Positions 8,341-17,950 of a stretch of DNA of 34,438 nucleotides are shown here, piece by piece; position 1 is the stretch's first letter, and each line of letters opens with the position of its first letter. The stretch is from Alphaproteobacteria bacterium (lineage in GTDB: Bacteria > Pseudomonadota > Alphaproteobacteria > Rhizobiales > Xanthobacteraceae), in contig WQYW01000043.1 in assembly GCA_009781045.1 (NCBI GenBank), forward strand, positions 1 through 34,438, written 5' to 3'. The translations under genes were made by a program, and so were the position numbers. The notes beneath the pieces are model-generated. The model did not search any database and was not told where the DNA came from. It worked only from the letters and a program-made list of their open reading frames with translations.

Positions 8341-8823
8341 TCCCCCTGTTTCTTCCGAACCATTATGAAGAGCGGTTTCTGTGCTCCGACAACGTGAAAA
8401 AGGGGCACAGTCAGTCGTTTGCAGAAATGGGACGTGGGTGGGAACCCTTGGGAAACCCCGCCTCATCAATCCGCCAGGACACCACCGGGGCTGGTGTCTT
8501 CCGGACAGTTCCTCTGCGAAGCGTTTCCTGGGTCTCGCGCGAAACGGGCGACAGGCAATCCGTGGCCGCGCCTCGATGCGGCACGCGCGACAGCACATCG
8601 CTGTGGCGCAAAAGACATTCCCTGAGTCGCGGCGAAAGGGAATCGATGCCCCGGCAGGTGGTGACGATGCCCTGGCCGCAGCTCCGCGCCCGGCATCGCC
8701 GCGCTGTTGGCCGAAACTCATGACTTCAGCTTCCGCCACAGTGAGAGCCTGGAAACAGGGTCAAGGCGAGAAGAATGCGTGCGCGGGGTAACGTGCAACA
8801 TGCGGGATGGATCGGTTGTCAAC
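8341..8823. other. Gene-poor gap between convergent genes
   Basis: This lies between the end of the transpeptidase gene and the end of the helicase gene. No open frame here resembles a known family, has a good ribosome binding site, or avoids being arginine-rich translation of GC-rich DNA. I see no tRNA-like fold. Confidence 0.45.
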
Positions 8824-11229
8824 TCATGCCGGTTTTACATAACTGTCAAGAATCTTCCTGGGCTTCGACTTTTCGAAGACCACCGTGAGCTTGTTGCCGT
8901 CGATATGGATGACCATGCCTTTGCCGAAGGTGTCGTGGATCACGCGCTTGCCGACCGCGAAGCGGGACTTTTCACCCTTGATGGGTCCGGCGTCGTGGGG
9001 GCTGGAGCGGCTGGCCCTGGAAGGGGTCGCCCGGGTCGGGTTTGCTTTGGACGGATTCGCTTTGGCGCGGCGCCAGCCCGGGGTCGAATAGCTGGAGTCG
9101 AAGGCATCGAGATCGTCGAAACGCGAAGTGCTGTAGCTGTCGCGCCATTGCGAGGAACTCGCGGAATCCCGGATCATGACATTGGCGGGCGGCAATTCGT
9201 CAATGAACCGCGATGGCGTGGCGGTGATATAGTTGCCGTGAATGAAGCGGTTGCGGACAAAGGAAATGCTGGCACGGCGGCGGGCACGGGTGAGGCCGAC
9301 ATGGGCCAGCCGGCGTTCCTCCTCAAGCCCGTCTTTGTCGCGGCCGTCAAGGGTGCGCTGGCTCGGAAACAGCCCGTCCTCCCAGCCCGGCAGGAAGACA
9401 TTGTCGAATTCGAGCCCCTTGGCCGAATGCAGCGTCATCAGCGACACCGCGTCTTCGCCCAGGTCGCTGTCGCGGTCCATGACCAGCGCGATATGCTCGA
9501 GGAAGCCCTGGAGGTTCGGAAATTCCTCCATCGAGCGCAAAAGTTCCTTGAGGTTTTCGAGCCGGCCCTCGGAGTCGGCTGCGGTGTCTTTGCGCCACAT
9601 ATCGGTGTAGCCGCTTTCGTCGAGGACGGTGCCGGCGAGTTCGCTGTGGCTGGTGGAAGAGCAGATCTCGCGCCAGTGGTCGAACTGGGCGATCAGCTGC
9701 CGAAGTTTTCCCCGCGCCGCAGCTTTGAGTTCGTTGGTTGCCACGATGGCCCGCGCGGCCTCAAACAGCGGCATGCGTTTCCTGCGGGCGTGGTCGTGGA
9801 GCAGATTGAGGGTGGCATCGCCCAGACCACGTTTGGGCACATTGATGATGCGCTCAAAAGCGAGATCGTCGGCGGGTGAGTTGATGACGCGCAAATAGGC
9901 CAGCGCGTCGCGGATCTCGGCGCGCTCATAGAAACGCGGGCCGCCGATGACGCGATAGGGCAGAGCCAGCGCCACGAAGCAATCCTCGAACTCGCGCATC
10001 TGGAAGGAGGCGCGCACCAGGATTGCGATCTGGTTCAGGGGCTGGCCGGCGCGATGCAGCGCCTCGATGTCCTCGCCGACGGCGCGGGCCTCCTCCTCGG
10101 TGTTCCACATTTCGGCGACAATGACTTTCTCTCCATCCTGGTCCTCGGTGCGCAGCGTCTTGCCGAGCCGGCTCTGGTTATGGGCGATGAGATGGGACGC
10201 GGCTGCGAGAATATGACCGGTGGAGCGGTAGTTGCGCTCGAGCCGGATCACTTTGGCACCGGGAAAATCCTGTTCGAAACGCAGGATGTTGTCGACTTCG
10301 GCGCCGCGCCAGCCATAGATCGACTGGTCGTCGTCGCCGACGCAGCAGATATTGCGGCTGGCGGGTGGCGGCGTGATCGCGCGCTGGCGGCGATGGGACG
10401 CGGTTTCAGGGGCGTCGGGGCTGGCGGGGGAGGCCGGAGCCTGGGCCAGGAGGCGCAGCCACAGATATTGTGCCACATTGGTGTCCTGGTATTCGTCGAC
10501 CAGGATATAGCGGAAGCGCTCCTGATACATCCGCAGAATATCGGTATTTGTGCGAAAGAGGCGGATATTCTCCAGAAGCAGGTCGCCGAAATCGGCGGCA
10601 TTCAGGGTCTTGAGCCGTTCCTGGTAGGCCGCATAGAACCTGCCGCCTTTGCCGTTGGCGAAGATTGCGGCTTCGCCGGCAGGCACCTGTGCCGGCGTCA
10701 GGCCGCGGTTTTTCCAGCCGTCGATCTGCGACACCAGCATGCGTGCCGGCCAGCGCTTGTCATCGATGTCAGCGGCCTGCAGCAGCTGTTTGATCAGCCG
10801 GACCTGGTCGTCGGTATCGAGCACTGTGAAGTTCGAATTGAGGCCCGCCAGTTCGGCGTGGATACGCAGAATGCGGGCCCCGATCGAATGGAAGGTGCCG
10901 AGCCAGGCCATGCCCTCGACGGCTTCGCCCAGCATGGCGCCGAGCCGGTGCTTCATCTCGCGTGCCGCCTTGTTGGTGAAGGTGACGGCGAGAATTTCGT
11001 TCGAGCGGGCCTGGCCCTTGCTGAGAATATGGGCGATCCTGGTGGTGAGCACGCGGGTTTTGCCGGTGCCGGCGCCGGCCAGCACCAGGACCGGTCCTGA
11101 AAGCGTCTCCACCGCATCGCGCTGCTCGGGGTTCAGTCCGCTGAGATAGGGAGGATGGGCCGCGGCGGCGCGGGCGCGTGCGGCGATGCCGGTTTCGTCA
11201 GGGCGGTGCGGGGGCAGGCGGGGGGACAT
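8824..11229 (-). CDS. uvrD: ATP-dependent DNA helicase UvrD/PcrA
   Basis: An 801-residue superfamily 1A helicase, the usual alphaproteobacterial UvrD/PcrA size. All core motifs are present in order: Q motif LNPEQRDAV, Walker A GAGTGKT (about residues 52-58), Walker B LVDEYQDTN, motif III GDDDQSIYGWRGA, motif IV LERNYRST, motif V TLHSAKGLEFDNVFLPG and motif VI EERRLAHVGLTRAR. It unwinds DNA 3'-5' in nucleotide excision and mismatch repair. The last 130 residues hold a charged linker and a C-terminal basic segment (VGKRVIHDTFGKGMVI) like the PcrA/UvrD tail that binds RNA polymerase. A first ATG at 11238 directly abuts the AGGA, so the ATG at 11229, with AGGA 11 nt upstream, is preferred. The gap to the thioesterase gene suggests its own promoter. 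Confidence 0.95.
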   Translation of the reverse strand: MSPRLPPHRPDETGIAARARAAAAHPPYLSGLNPEQRDAVETLSGPVLVLAGAGTGKTRVLTTRIAHILSKGQARSNEILAVTFTNKAAREMKHRLGAMLGEAVEGMAWLGTFHSIGARILRIHAELAGLNSNFTVLDTDDQVRLIKQLLQAADIDDKRWPARMLVSQIDGWKNRGLTPAQVPAGEAAIFANGKGGRFYAAYQERLKTLNAADFGDLLLENIRLFRTNTDILRMYQERFRYILVDEYQDTNVAQYLWLRLLAQAPASPASPDAPETASHRRQRAITPPPASRNICCVGDDDQSIYGWRGAEVDNILRFEQDFPGAKVIRLERNYRSTGHILAAASHLIAHNQSRLGKTLRTEDQDGEKVIVAEMWNTEEEARAVGEDIEALHRAGQPLNQIAILVRASFQMREFEDCFVALALPYRVIGGPRFYERAEIRDALAYLRVINSPADDLAFERIINVPKRGLGDATLNLLHDHARRKRMPLFEAARAIVATNELKAAARGKLRQLIAQFDHWREICSSTSHSELAGTVLDESGYTDMWRKDTAADSEGRLENLKELLRSMEEFPNLQGFLEHIALVMDRDSDLGEDAVSLMTLHSAKGLEFDNVFLPGWEDGLFPSQRTLDGRDKDGLEEERRLAHVGLTRARRRASISFVRNRFIHGNYITATPSRFIDELPPANVMIRDSASSSQWRDSYSTSRFDDLDAFDSSYSTPGWRRAKANPSKANPTRATPSRASRSSPHDAGPIKGEKSRFAVGKRVIHDTFGKGMVIHIDGNKLTVVFEKSKPRKILDSYVKPA

Positions 11230-11462
11230 GCGAATCATTTTCCTGACAGGGGCAGGTTGGGGATCACCGCACTGCCCAGGTTAACTCCGGTCAATTTCCC
11301 TGGTCCGTTTTCCCTGGTTGATCTGCTCTGGCGGGAAGCGCCGGAAACGCGCAGGACTGTCTTTCCAGACCAAAGCCTGCGTGAAACGGAAAACCGGGTC
11401 ACGAATCAGCTCTCCGGTCCATGGTCCACAATGGCTGCGGCGAAGTCAAAGCGCCCCCGCGG

Positions 11463-11981
11463 TCAGTTGTGTTCTGCGACAAAGGCGGTCGACGAAACCG
11501 GCATTGCGATAGCCCGTCCGGCCGCTGGCGGGCGGGCAATCGCGGCGTGGGCGGCCGCCATCGCCGCGACATGGCTCGCGATATCGGGCGGAAACGGCGC
11601 CACCTTGCGGGTCTCCATGTCGACATGGAGCGTCATGGTCTCCGAGGTCGCCGCAATCCAGCCTTCTGTCGCATGGCGCAGTTCGGCGAAACTGTGCAGA
11701 CGCTTGTCGTCGGCCCCGATGAGCCACATCGCAACTTCCACTTTGTCGTCGGGATGGAGTTCGCGCAGATAACGCACATGGCATTCGGCGGTGAAGGTCG
11801 ATTTCCCGCGTTCCTGGCGGTAGGCCGCGCCAAGCCCCATCGTGAGCCACATCTGGTCGACGACGCGGTCAAATAATACGTGATAGTAAGCCATATTGAG
11901 GTGGCCGTTGAAGTCGATCCAGTGCGGTTCGATCGACATGATCGGCGAGCGGAAGGGGACGGCATCGGGGCTCGGTGTCAT
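11463..11981 (-). CDS. Hotdog-fold acyl-CoA thioesterase (4HBT type)
   Basis: A 172-residue thioesterase of the 4-hydroxybenzoyl-CoA thioesterase/YbgC type. The signature WIDFNGHLNMAYY (residues 21-33) contains the expected catalytic Asp23 and the following GH. The core strands (FTAECHVRYLRELHPDDKVEV) and the MTLHVDMET segment fit the hotdog fold. It should hydrolyse an acyl-CoA thioester; the substrate is unknown. The ATG overlaps the stop of the upstream SulP gene by 4 bp (ATGA), which fixes the start and implies translational coupling. The C-terminal 40 residues are Ala-rich and not part of the fold. Confidence 0.88.
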   Translation of the reverse strand: MTPSPDAVPFRSPIMSIEPHWIDFNGHLNMAYYHVLFDRVVDQMWLTMGLGAAYRQERGKSTFTAECHVRYLRELHPDDKVEVAMWLIGADDKRLHSFAELRHATEGWIAATSETMTLHVDMETRKVAPFPPDIASHVAAMAAAHAAIARPPAAGRAIAMPVSSTAFVAEHN

Positions 11982-13756
11982 GTCGGGCCTGTCTCTCGGG
12001 GGAGCGGGTTGACCGGAGCGTGGTTTTCCCGGGGGTCGTTTTCCTGTTGCGGCGGCCGAAGGCTGCGCACCGCCTCTTCGACGCTGTGGAAAACGTGATG
12101 CGGGGAGAGCACCTCGAACAGTCTGAAACGGTGGAAGGCGTTCTGGGTCTGGAGCGACTCAAGCCGTGCCACCGCCACGGTGATGCCTTTCGCTGCGCAT
12201 TCCGTGAGGAATTCCCGCAGGACGCCAGCTGCGGTGAAATCGATGCTGACGATGCCGCCGGCCTCCAGCACCAGGAGCCGTGGCTTTGCGGTTGCAAGGA
12301 GCGTGGTCATCTCGGCGCGGAAACGCGCCGCGTTGAGGAAGGACAGCGGGGCCTGCAGGCCGACCACGGTGACATCGGCGACGCACTCGCCGGCGATATG
12401 GGGATGGGCGGGCCACCAGATGGTGGTGCCCGGCACCCGGTCAAAGGGTACCACACTGGCATGGGCAGTGCTCCAGATGCCATGGAGCAGCGACAGAATG
12501 ATGCCCACAAAGGCGCCCTGTTCGATCGGCAGCACGATGATCAGTGCCGCGGTCACCGGGATCAGGAGGAATTCGCTGAAAGACTGCCGTGAGACCGCGA
12601 GGATCTGTTTCAGGCGCAGGATGCGCAGCGCCACGAAGAGCAGGATTCCCCCCAGTGCCGCCTCCGGCACGTGGCGCAGCAATCCGGTGCCGAACAGCAG
12701 CAGCGCCAGCACGATGGCGGCGGCGGCAAGGCCGGCGATCTGGCTCTGCCCGCCGCTCTCGGCGACGACGCCGGTGCGCGGCGGGCTGGCATTGACGGCA
12801 AAGCCGCCGAACAGCCCGGAAAGCAGGCTTCCTCCCCCGACACCGAGGAAATCACGATCGATATCAGGTGGCTGGAGCGGGTCGGAGGGGAAGGACCGGG
12901 TGGTTGCCGCGGTCTGCACCATGACGATGATGGCGATGACAAAAGCGAGCGGCACCAGTTTCAGCCAGTCGCGAAAAGCCAGCATTGGCAGCTCCGGCAT
13001 CGGCATTGTGTGGGGAATCGTGCCCAGCACCGCGACGCCCTGTGACTCGAGGCCGGCAGCGATCACCACCACGGTGGCGCCGACCAGCCCGATCAGGGCG
13101 CCCGGGATTTTCGGGCTGAGCTTCTCGCACAGCACCACCGAGCCAAGCACGCCTGCGCCGATCAGCATGGTGCGGGGATTGGCCCTGTCGATATCGCCGA
13201 TCAGCGTCGCCAGACGGGACAGCGTCGAGCCGCCGACCGCAGCGAGGCCGAGCACATGAGGCAGCTGGGAGACGATGATGTGGAGCGAGATCCCGGCGAG
13301 AAAGCCGAGCATTACCGGAACCGACAGGAGATTGGCGATGGCGCCGAGGCGGAGCGCCGCGGCGATCACCAGCATGACGCCGACCAGAAGCGCCAGCACC
13401 ACCGCCAGTTGCTGATATTGCGCCGATCCCATCACCGCCATCATCGACAGGCCGCCGGCCAGGATCGGGGTGATGGTGGAATCGGCGCCGCAGGACAGGA
13501 AGCGGTTGGCGCCCAGCACGGCAAAAGCGATGGAGCCGGCGAGGAAGGCGAGGAAGCCGATCTGGGGGGCAAAACCGCCGAGTTCGGCGGTCGCCATCTG
13601 TTCGGGAATGGCGATGGCGGCGAGCGTCAGTCCGGCCAGGATATCGGCGGGCAGAGAGCCTGCCGGATAGCCGGCAAAGGAACGAAACAGGGGCAGAAGA
13701 CGAAAAGTCGTGCCCGTGCCCGGCGCTGTCGTCGCCTTTCCGGTTTCCTGTGCCAT
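11978..13756 (-). CDS. SulP-family anion transporter with STAS domain
   Basis: A 592-residue inner-membrane transporter of the SulP/SLC26 family. The N-terminal part shows the typical entry FAGYPAGSLPADILAGLTLAAIAIPEQMATAELGG followed by about 10-12 hydrophobic segments up to about residue 440. The C-terminal STAS domain (about 455-585) has the conserved LLVLEAGGIVSIDFTAAGVL stretch. Substrates in the family include sulfate, bicarbonate and dicarboxylates; the sequence does not decide. The frame is open to 13972, but the Met at 13756 has a perfect AGGAGG 2 nt upstream and starts the conserved part. It is the first gene of a two-gene operon with the thioesterase (4-bp overlap). Because of the rhodanese genes nearby sulfate is tempting, but this is only an inference. 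Confidence 0.92.
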   Translation of the reverse strand: MAQETGKATTAPGTGTTFRLLPLFRSFAGYPAGSLPADILAGLTLAAIAIPEQMATAELGGFAPQIGFLAFLAGSIAFAVLGANRFLSCGADSTITPILAGGLSMMAVMGSAQYQQLAVVLALLVGVMLVIAAALRLGAIANLLSVPVMLGFLAGISLHIIVSQLPHVLGLAAVGGSTLSRLATLIGDIDRANPRTMLIGAGVLGSVVLCEKLSPKIPGALIGLVGATVVVIAAGLESQGVAVLGTIPHTMPMPELPMLAFRDWLKLVPLAFVIAIIVMVQTAATTRSFPSDPLQPPDIDRDFLGVGGGSLLSGLFGGFAVNASPPRTGVVAESGGQSQIAGLAAAAIVLALLLFGTGLLRHVPEAALGGILLFVALRILRLKQILAVSRQSFSEFLLIPVTAALIIVLPIEQGAFVGIILSLLHGIWSTAHASVVPFDRVPGTTIWWPAHPHIAGECVADVTVVGLQAPLSFLNAARFRAEMTTLLATAKPRLLVLEAGGIVSIDFTAAGVLREFLTECAAKGITVAVARLESLQTQNAFHRFRLFEVLSPHHVFHSVEEAVRSLRPPQQENDPRENHAPVNPLPRETGPT

Positions 13757-13853
13757 CGCCTCCTGCCCTCCACGGTCTGTCCTGCGGGTTCGAGGCGTAA
13801 TAGGCTCTGCCCCCTGGTTGATCAAATCTGCCGGGGTCTGCCGGGGTACCCCC

Positions 13854-13884
13854 TTGTGACGTCGCCCCGACGTCGCTCTATAGT
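13854..13884 (+). promoter_or_regulatory. Putative promoter with palindrome for the AsmA gene
   Basis: A -35-like TTGTGA (13854-13859) and a -10-like TATAGT (13879-13884) are separated by 19 bp, 67 bp before the AsmA start codon. The spacer is almost filled by the inverted repeat GACGTCG-CCC-CGACGTC (13858-13874), a position typical of a repressor operator. Just upstream CTGCCGGGGT is repeated in tandem (13829-13848). Confidence 0.4.
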
Positions 13885-13950
13885 GGGGACGCCTTTTCGC
13901 ATGTTTCCTGGATCCGGCCTCCTGCATCCAGATGTGGCGGGGGAAGATTT

Positions 13951-16900
13951 TTGCAGACAACGCTCCTGACACTCGCGATTGCCCTGATTATCGCGCTCCT
14001 CGCCGCGCTCGTTGGCCCACTGGCGGTCGACTGGAATCAGTACCGTCCCGCTTTCGAGGCCGAGGCCACACGGATTCTCGGGGTGGCGGTACGGGTGGAG
14101 GGGCAGATCGACGCCCGTCTGCTGCCGACGCCGACGCTGCGCGTGCGTGAGGTCACCTTTGGCGGGCGCAATGATCTCGGCAAGGTCCGCGCCGACAAAC
14201 TTGATGTCGAGTTCAGCCTCGGGGCCCTGATGCGCGGGGAATGGCGCGCCAGCGAACTCGCCGTCATCGGAATGGCCGTGGATCTGGGGCTTGACCGTGA
14301 GGGGCGGCTCGACCTGCCGTCGGGGACCGGCGGCAGCTTCAGTTTTGCTTCGCTTGCCATCGACCGGCTCAACATCAGCGGCCGCATCGCGCTCCATGAC
14401 GCCTCAAGCCGCAGCACGATTGAACTGAACGATATCGTCTTCACCGGGGATGTGCGCTCTCTGGCGGGCTCGGTGCGTGGTGACGGCAGCTTCACGGTTG
14501 CGGGGGAGCGTTTTCCGTTTCGCGTCGCCTCCGGTCCGGCCCCCGGTTCCTCCGGCATTCTCGCCCATCTCAATATTGACCCCGGCACCCGCCCCATCAG
14601 TGCCGATCTCGAGGGCACGCTGAGCCTTGACGATCGCCTGCCGCGATTTGACGGGGCGGTGACCATGATGCTGGTGCCGCCCAGAGGGGAGGCGGCAACG
14701 CCCTGGAAGCTTTCCGGCAAACTCAAAGCGGATGCAGCAAGCGGTGCCCGGCTCGAGCAGATCGAGGCCGGCATCGGGCCTGAGGACAGTGCCATCAGGC
14801 TCACCGGCAGTGGCGAGGCCCGATTCGGGGCCGCGCCGCTGTTGACGGTGGCGCTCGCCGCGCGCCAGCTGGACGCCGATCGCTTCAGCGAAAAATCCGG
14901 GCCAGTGCGGTTTCTGCCTGCCCTGCGAGCCAGCCTGGCAGCGATTCCACCGCCTCCGCTCAATACGCGGATTGGATTGAACGTCGAACAGCTGATGCTG
15001 GGTGGACGCCCGCTTCAGGACATCAGCCTGGAGCTGGAAAACAGCGGCCGCAGCGGGGCGGTGTGGAATGTGCGCCGCCTTGATCTGCGCGCGCCGGGGG
15101 CGACAACCGTTTCCATCAGCTCCACCGCCGCACAAAGGGACGATTTCATCGGTCAGCTCAAGGTCGAATCGGGCGATTTTGAAGCGCTTTCGGCCTGGCT
15201 CGCAGGACGCAGTGAAGTTGCCGGCGCCAGCCGGGGTGGCCTGCGCCTGCAGGGGGAGGTGACGCTGGCCGCCAGCCACATGACGATCGACCGGCTCAAA
15301 GCAGCAATCGACGGCGGCAATATTGAGGGGCGGATTGCACTTGCCGAAACCGCCGGCCACGCCGTGCGCCTCGACAGCGAGATCCGGGCCGACCAGCTTG
15401 ATTTCGCAGCGCTGCCGGCGCTGGCGCGGGCGATCACCTCGTCGCAGCAGTGGCCGGATGAGGCGCATATCGCGATCGCGGTTGGACGCGCCATGTTCGG
15501 CGATCAGGAGCTGCAGCCGTTCCAGGTGCGACTGGGCTATGATGCCGCGAGCCTCAATCTCGAAGAGTTGCGCTTTGGTGGCAGCGGGATGACCTTTGAG
15601 GGCAGCGGCAGTCTGGATCGGGAGAAACTTCAGGGACGGCTGGAGTTCAAATCGACGGCGGCGTCCCTGAACGGGCTTGCCACCCTGATGACGGCGCTCG
15701 CTCCACAGCTCTCGTCGCGGCTTGTCTGGCCAGGGATGACCGCGATCAAGGGGGGCGGGGGACCGGCGAGCGCCAGTTTCACTGTTGACCTTGGCAGCGA
15801 TGACAAGGCCGGCGCGGAGCGCCGTCTGGGCCGGTTGCGGTTTGATGTGGCGGCGCCTCAGCTCAAGGCAACGCTCCAGGCTGTGGCCAGCCCGCAAGTG
15901 GCGGATCTGCGCGCCATGGATTTCGATGCGCTGGCGCTGGGGAGTTTCAGCGCCGAGGCCAGGGTCGAAGCGGAGCGCGCCAGCGATCTCCTGGCCCTGC
16001 TCGGCCTTGATCATGTGGTGGCGTCGGGCGACGGCGCAGGGCGGTTTGAAGCCCGCGCCAGCGGGCTGTGGCGCGAGCCGATGCAGGTCAAGGTGACGCT
16101 GGTCGCACCGGCGCTTGAGGCCGAGGCCGAAGGCAATGCCGAGACGGAGCCGGAGAACAGGGCCAATCTGAAACTGCGCCTGCGTAAAGCGGATCTTTCG
16201 CCACTGTTTGCGCGCACCGAGGGCGCAGCCGCTCCAGGCCGGGAGGTGACGCTGACCTCGCTTGTGAGCGCGACGGCCCAGCGCCTCAGCTTTGATGAAC
16301 TCAATGCCACGCTGGCGGGCTCAAAGCTCAAGGGGCATGTTGCGATAACGCTGGCGCCGGAGGTCGCGGTCGAGGGTGATGTCGGGGTCGACAGGCTTGA
16401 GCTGGCACCCCTGTTTGCGCTGGCTGCAGGCGAGGACAGCGAGGCGCCCGAGGGCAGCGCGGTGCCGCTGTTGAGCCGAGCCGGCTGGCAGGCGCATGTC
16501 GGCCTTGAGGCTGGACGCGCCGTGCTGCCGGGCGGCTTTGAACTGAGCCCCTTCAGCGCACTTGTGAGCAATGATGGCAGGCTTCTCACTCTTGAGATCG
16601 TGAAAAGCGCACTGGGCGGCGGCGATGTCGCCGGCGGCGTCGATATCCGTCCCGACGCCGGCGGTCCAATCGTCAATGTCCGCCTTGAGCTTGCCGATGT
16701 CGATGCGGCGGCCCTGCGCGTTGGTGATCTTGCGTTGTCGAAGGGCCGCATCTCGGCGCAGATGGCATTGGCGAGCCAGGGGCGCGGCATCGCTGCGCTC
16801 GGAAATGCGCTGGCGGGCAACGGCACCGTGACGCTGGAGGCGGCCGAAATCAGCGGACTTGATCCTCAGGCCTTCGAGACCGCGATCGCGGCAAGCGATC

Positions 16901-17604
16901 GCGGTCAACTGGCCGATGATGCCGCATTGCGCCGCCTGGTGGAACCTGCCTTGCAGGGCAACGGGCCGCTGAGGATTGCAGCCGCGCAGATCCCGTTCAC
17001 GGTCCGTGATGGCCGCATCAGGGTCAGCGCCACCGCCCTGGAGGCGCGCAATGCCCGCGCCATCGTCGCAGGCGGCTATGATATCAGCTCCGGCCAGGTT
17101 GAACTGCGCGTCACGCTCTCGCCTGTAATGACCGGTCTTACGGGCAATCCGCCCGACCTCCAGGTCCTCGGTTCCGGCTCCCCCTTCAGCGTCACCCGCA
17201 GCGTCGACCTCGGCTCTTTCTCATCGTGGCTGGCCGTGCGGGCGATTGATCGCGAGACCCGACGGCTGGACGCCATTGAGCGCAATGAGGCCGCGCCGGT
17301 GATACCGAGCCCGAAGCTGGTGGTGTCGGAAGATCCTCTGCCCGCCGTGCCGCCGCGTGGCAGTCGTGTTGCGCCAAAGCCGAAAGCACCGCCACCGCCA
17401 CAAACCCCACCTGCGACATCAAACCCGCCTGCGCCCAATCCTGGAAGCATGAAGCCGCCGCCCCCGCGGGCAGCACCCCTGCCGCCGGCGGTGGAGATCC
17501 GGCCCGCGCCCGGAGAGGCAGCAAAGCCGAAACCGAAACCGAAGCCGAAAGCTCACAGCCATCCGCCGCCGCGTTACGTCCCGCCGCCGGCATCGCTGTT
17601 CTAG
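13951..17604 (+). CDS. AsmA-family (AsmA/TamB-like) envelope protein
   Basis: A 1217-residue protein with an N-terminal membrane anchor (about residues 5-26) directly followed by the AsmA signature DWNQYRPAFEAEATRILG and GQIDARLLPTPTLRVREVTFG. AsmA-like proteins span the periplasm as long beta-rich bridges and are linked to phospholipid transport and outer-membrane homeostasis. A C-terminal AsmA block runs at about 870-1090. The final 120 residues are proline-rich (APPPPQTPP, KPKPKPKPK) and probably disordered. The start is TTG at 13951: GGGGGAAG lies 3 nt upstream, and no in-frame ATG precedes the anchor. It is transcribed divergently from the SulP operon. Confidence 0.88.
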   Translation: MQTTLLTLAIALIIALLAALVGPLAVDWNQYRPAFEAEATRILGVAVRVEGQIDARLLPTPTLRVREVTFGGRNDLGKVRADKLDVEFSLGALMRGEWRASELAVIGMAVDLGLDREGRLDLPSGTGGSFSFASLAIDRLNISGRIALHDASSRSTIELNDIVFTGDVRSLAGSVRGDGSFTVAGERFPFRVASGPAPGSSGILAHLNIDPGTRPISADLEGTLSLDDRLPRFDGAVTMMLVPPRGEAATPWKLSGKLKADAASGARLEQIEAGIGPEDSAIRLTGSGEARFGAAPLLTVALAARQLDADRFSEKSGPVRFLPALRASLAAIPPPPLNTRIGLNVEQLMLGGRPLQDISLELENSGRSGAVWNVRRLDLRAPGATTVSISSTAAQRDDFIGQLKVESGDFEALSAWLAGRSEVAGASRGGLRLQGEVTLAASHMTIDRLKAAIDGGNIEGRIALAETAGHAVRLDSEIRADQLDFAALPALARAITSSQQWPDEAHIAIAVGRAMFGDQELQPFQVRLGYDAASLNLEELRFGGSGMTFEGSGSLDREKLQGRLEFKSTAASLNGLATLMTALAPQLSSRLVWPGMTAIKGGGGPASASFTVDLGSDDKAGAERRLGRLRFDVAAPQLKATLQAVASPQVADLRAMDFDALALGSFSAEARVEAERASDLLALLGLDHVVASGDGAGRFEARASGLWREPMQVKVTLVAPALEAEAEGNAETEPENRANLKLRLRKADLSPLFARTEGAAAPGREVTLTSLVSATAQRLSFDELNATLAGSKLKGHVAITLAPEVAVEGDVGVDRLELAPLFALAAGEDSEAPEGSAVPLLSRAGWQAHVGLEAGRAVLPGGFELSPFSALVSNDGRLLTLEIVKSALGGGDVAGGVDIRPDAGGPIVNVRLELADVDAAALRVGDLALSKGRISAQMALASQGRGIAALGNALAGNGTVTLEAAEISGLDPQAFETAIAASDRGQLADDAALRRLVEPALQGNGPLRIAAAQIPFTVRDGRIRVSATALEARNARAIVAGGYDISSGQVELRVTLSPVMTGLTGNPPDLQVLGSGSPFSVTRSVDLGSFSSWLAVRAIDRETRRLDAIERNEAAPVIPSPKLVVSEDPLPAVPPRGSRVAPKPKAPPPPQTPPATSNPPAPNPGSMKPPPPRAAPLPPAVEIRPAPGEAAKPKPKPKPKAHSHPPPRYVPPPASLF

Positions 17605-17695
17605 ATCCGGTTCTTTCCGATCGACGTCTGCGAATGGGACGCATCCTGCCCGTGCCGGAAACACGAAACGGCAAGTGGGTCATGGGTCAGGGTGA

Positions 17696-17950
17696 CAACA
17701 TCCCGGATCAAGGCAACCGCGCATCCATCGACAGGATCTGATTCTGTTTTTTGGCGAGAACCACGAAGGACACCGTGTCGTCTGGGGCATCACCCGCAAC
17801 CGGCTCAACTACCTCGGATTCCGGGTCGCGAGGACGCTTTTCCCTCAAATCCTTACCTCTTTACTTTTTTTCGGTTCTTCGGGGCCATGGGGCGGAGCCC
17901 CTGGCCTGTTGGTCTTGCGCGGGTCGTTGCTGAACAGAGCATCAATATAG
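17696..17950 (+). pseudogene. Possible 3' remnant of a FGE-sulfatase (SUMF1)-type gene
   Basis: This 84-codon open frame has no start codon or ribosome binding site. It contains WGITRNRLNYLGFRVARTL at about 17786-17840. The ending LGFRVARTL is the usual C-terminal signature of formylglycine-generating-enzyme (SUMF1, C-type-lectin-fold) domains. The rest of the domain (about 200 residues) is absent upstream, so this would be a decayed 3' end. The reading rests on about 20 residues, and the stop at 17948 lies well past the usual family end. Chance similarity cannot be excluded. Confidence 0.35.
17883..17906 (+). terminator. Strong GC hairpin in the gene-poor stretch
   Basis: GGCCATGGGG and CCCCTGGCC pair with one bulged base around a 5-nt loop. 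A T-rich run (CTTTTTTTC, about 17864-17872) lies before it and TGTTGGTCTTG follows. It is a terminator candidate for transcripts from the AsmA side or for the opposite strand, where the T-rich run reads as A. It could also be a dispersed REP-like element. Confidence 0.4.

Noticed and set aside
8341..8823. A 136-residue plus-strand frame (8381-8791) as a hypothetical gene
   Set aside because: Its composition is that of GC-rich non-coding DNA, no ribosome binding site precedes its ATG and no domain is visible.
8707..9879. A 390-residue plus-strand open frame opposite the helicase gene
   Set aside because: The minus strand encodes the conserved helicase motifs. The plus frame is a shadow without a ribosome binding site.
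13757..13972. Longer N-terminus for the SulP transporter
   Set aside because: It would run into the AsmA gene start and has no support. AGGAGG lies directly before the ATG at 13756.
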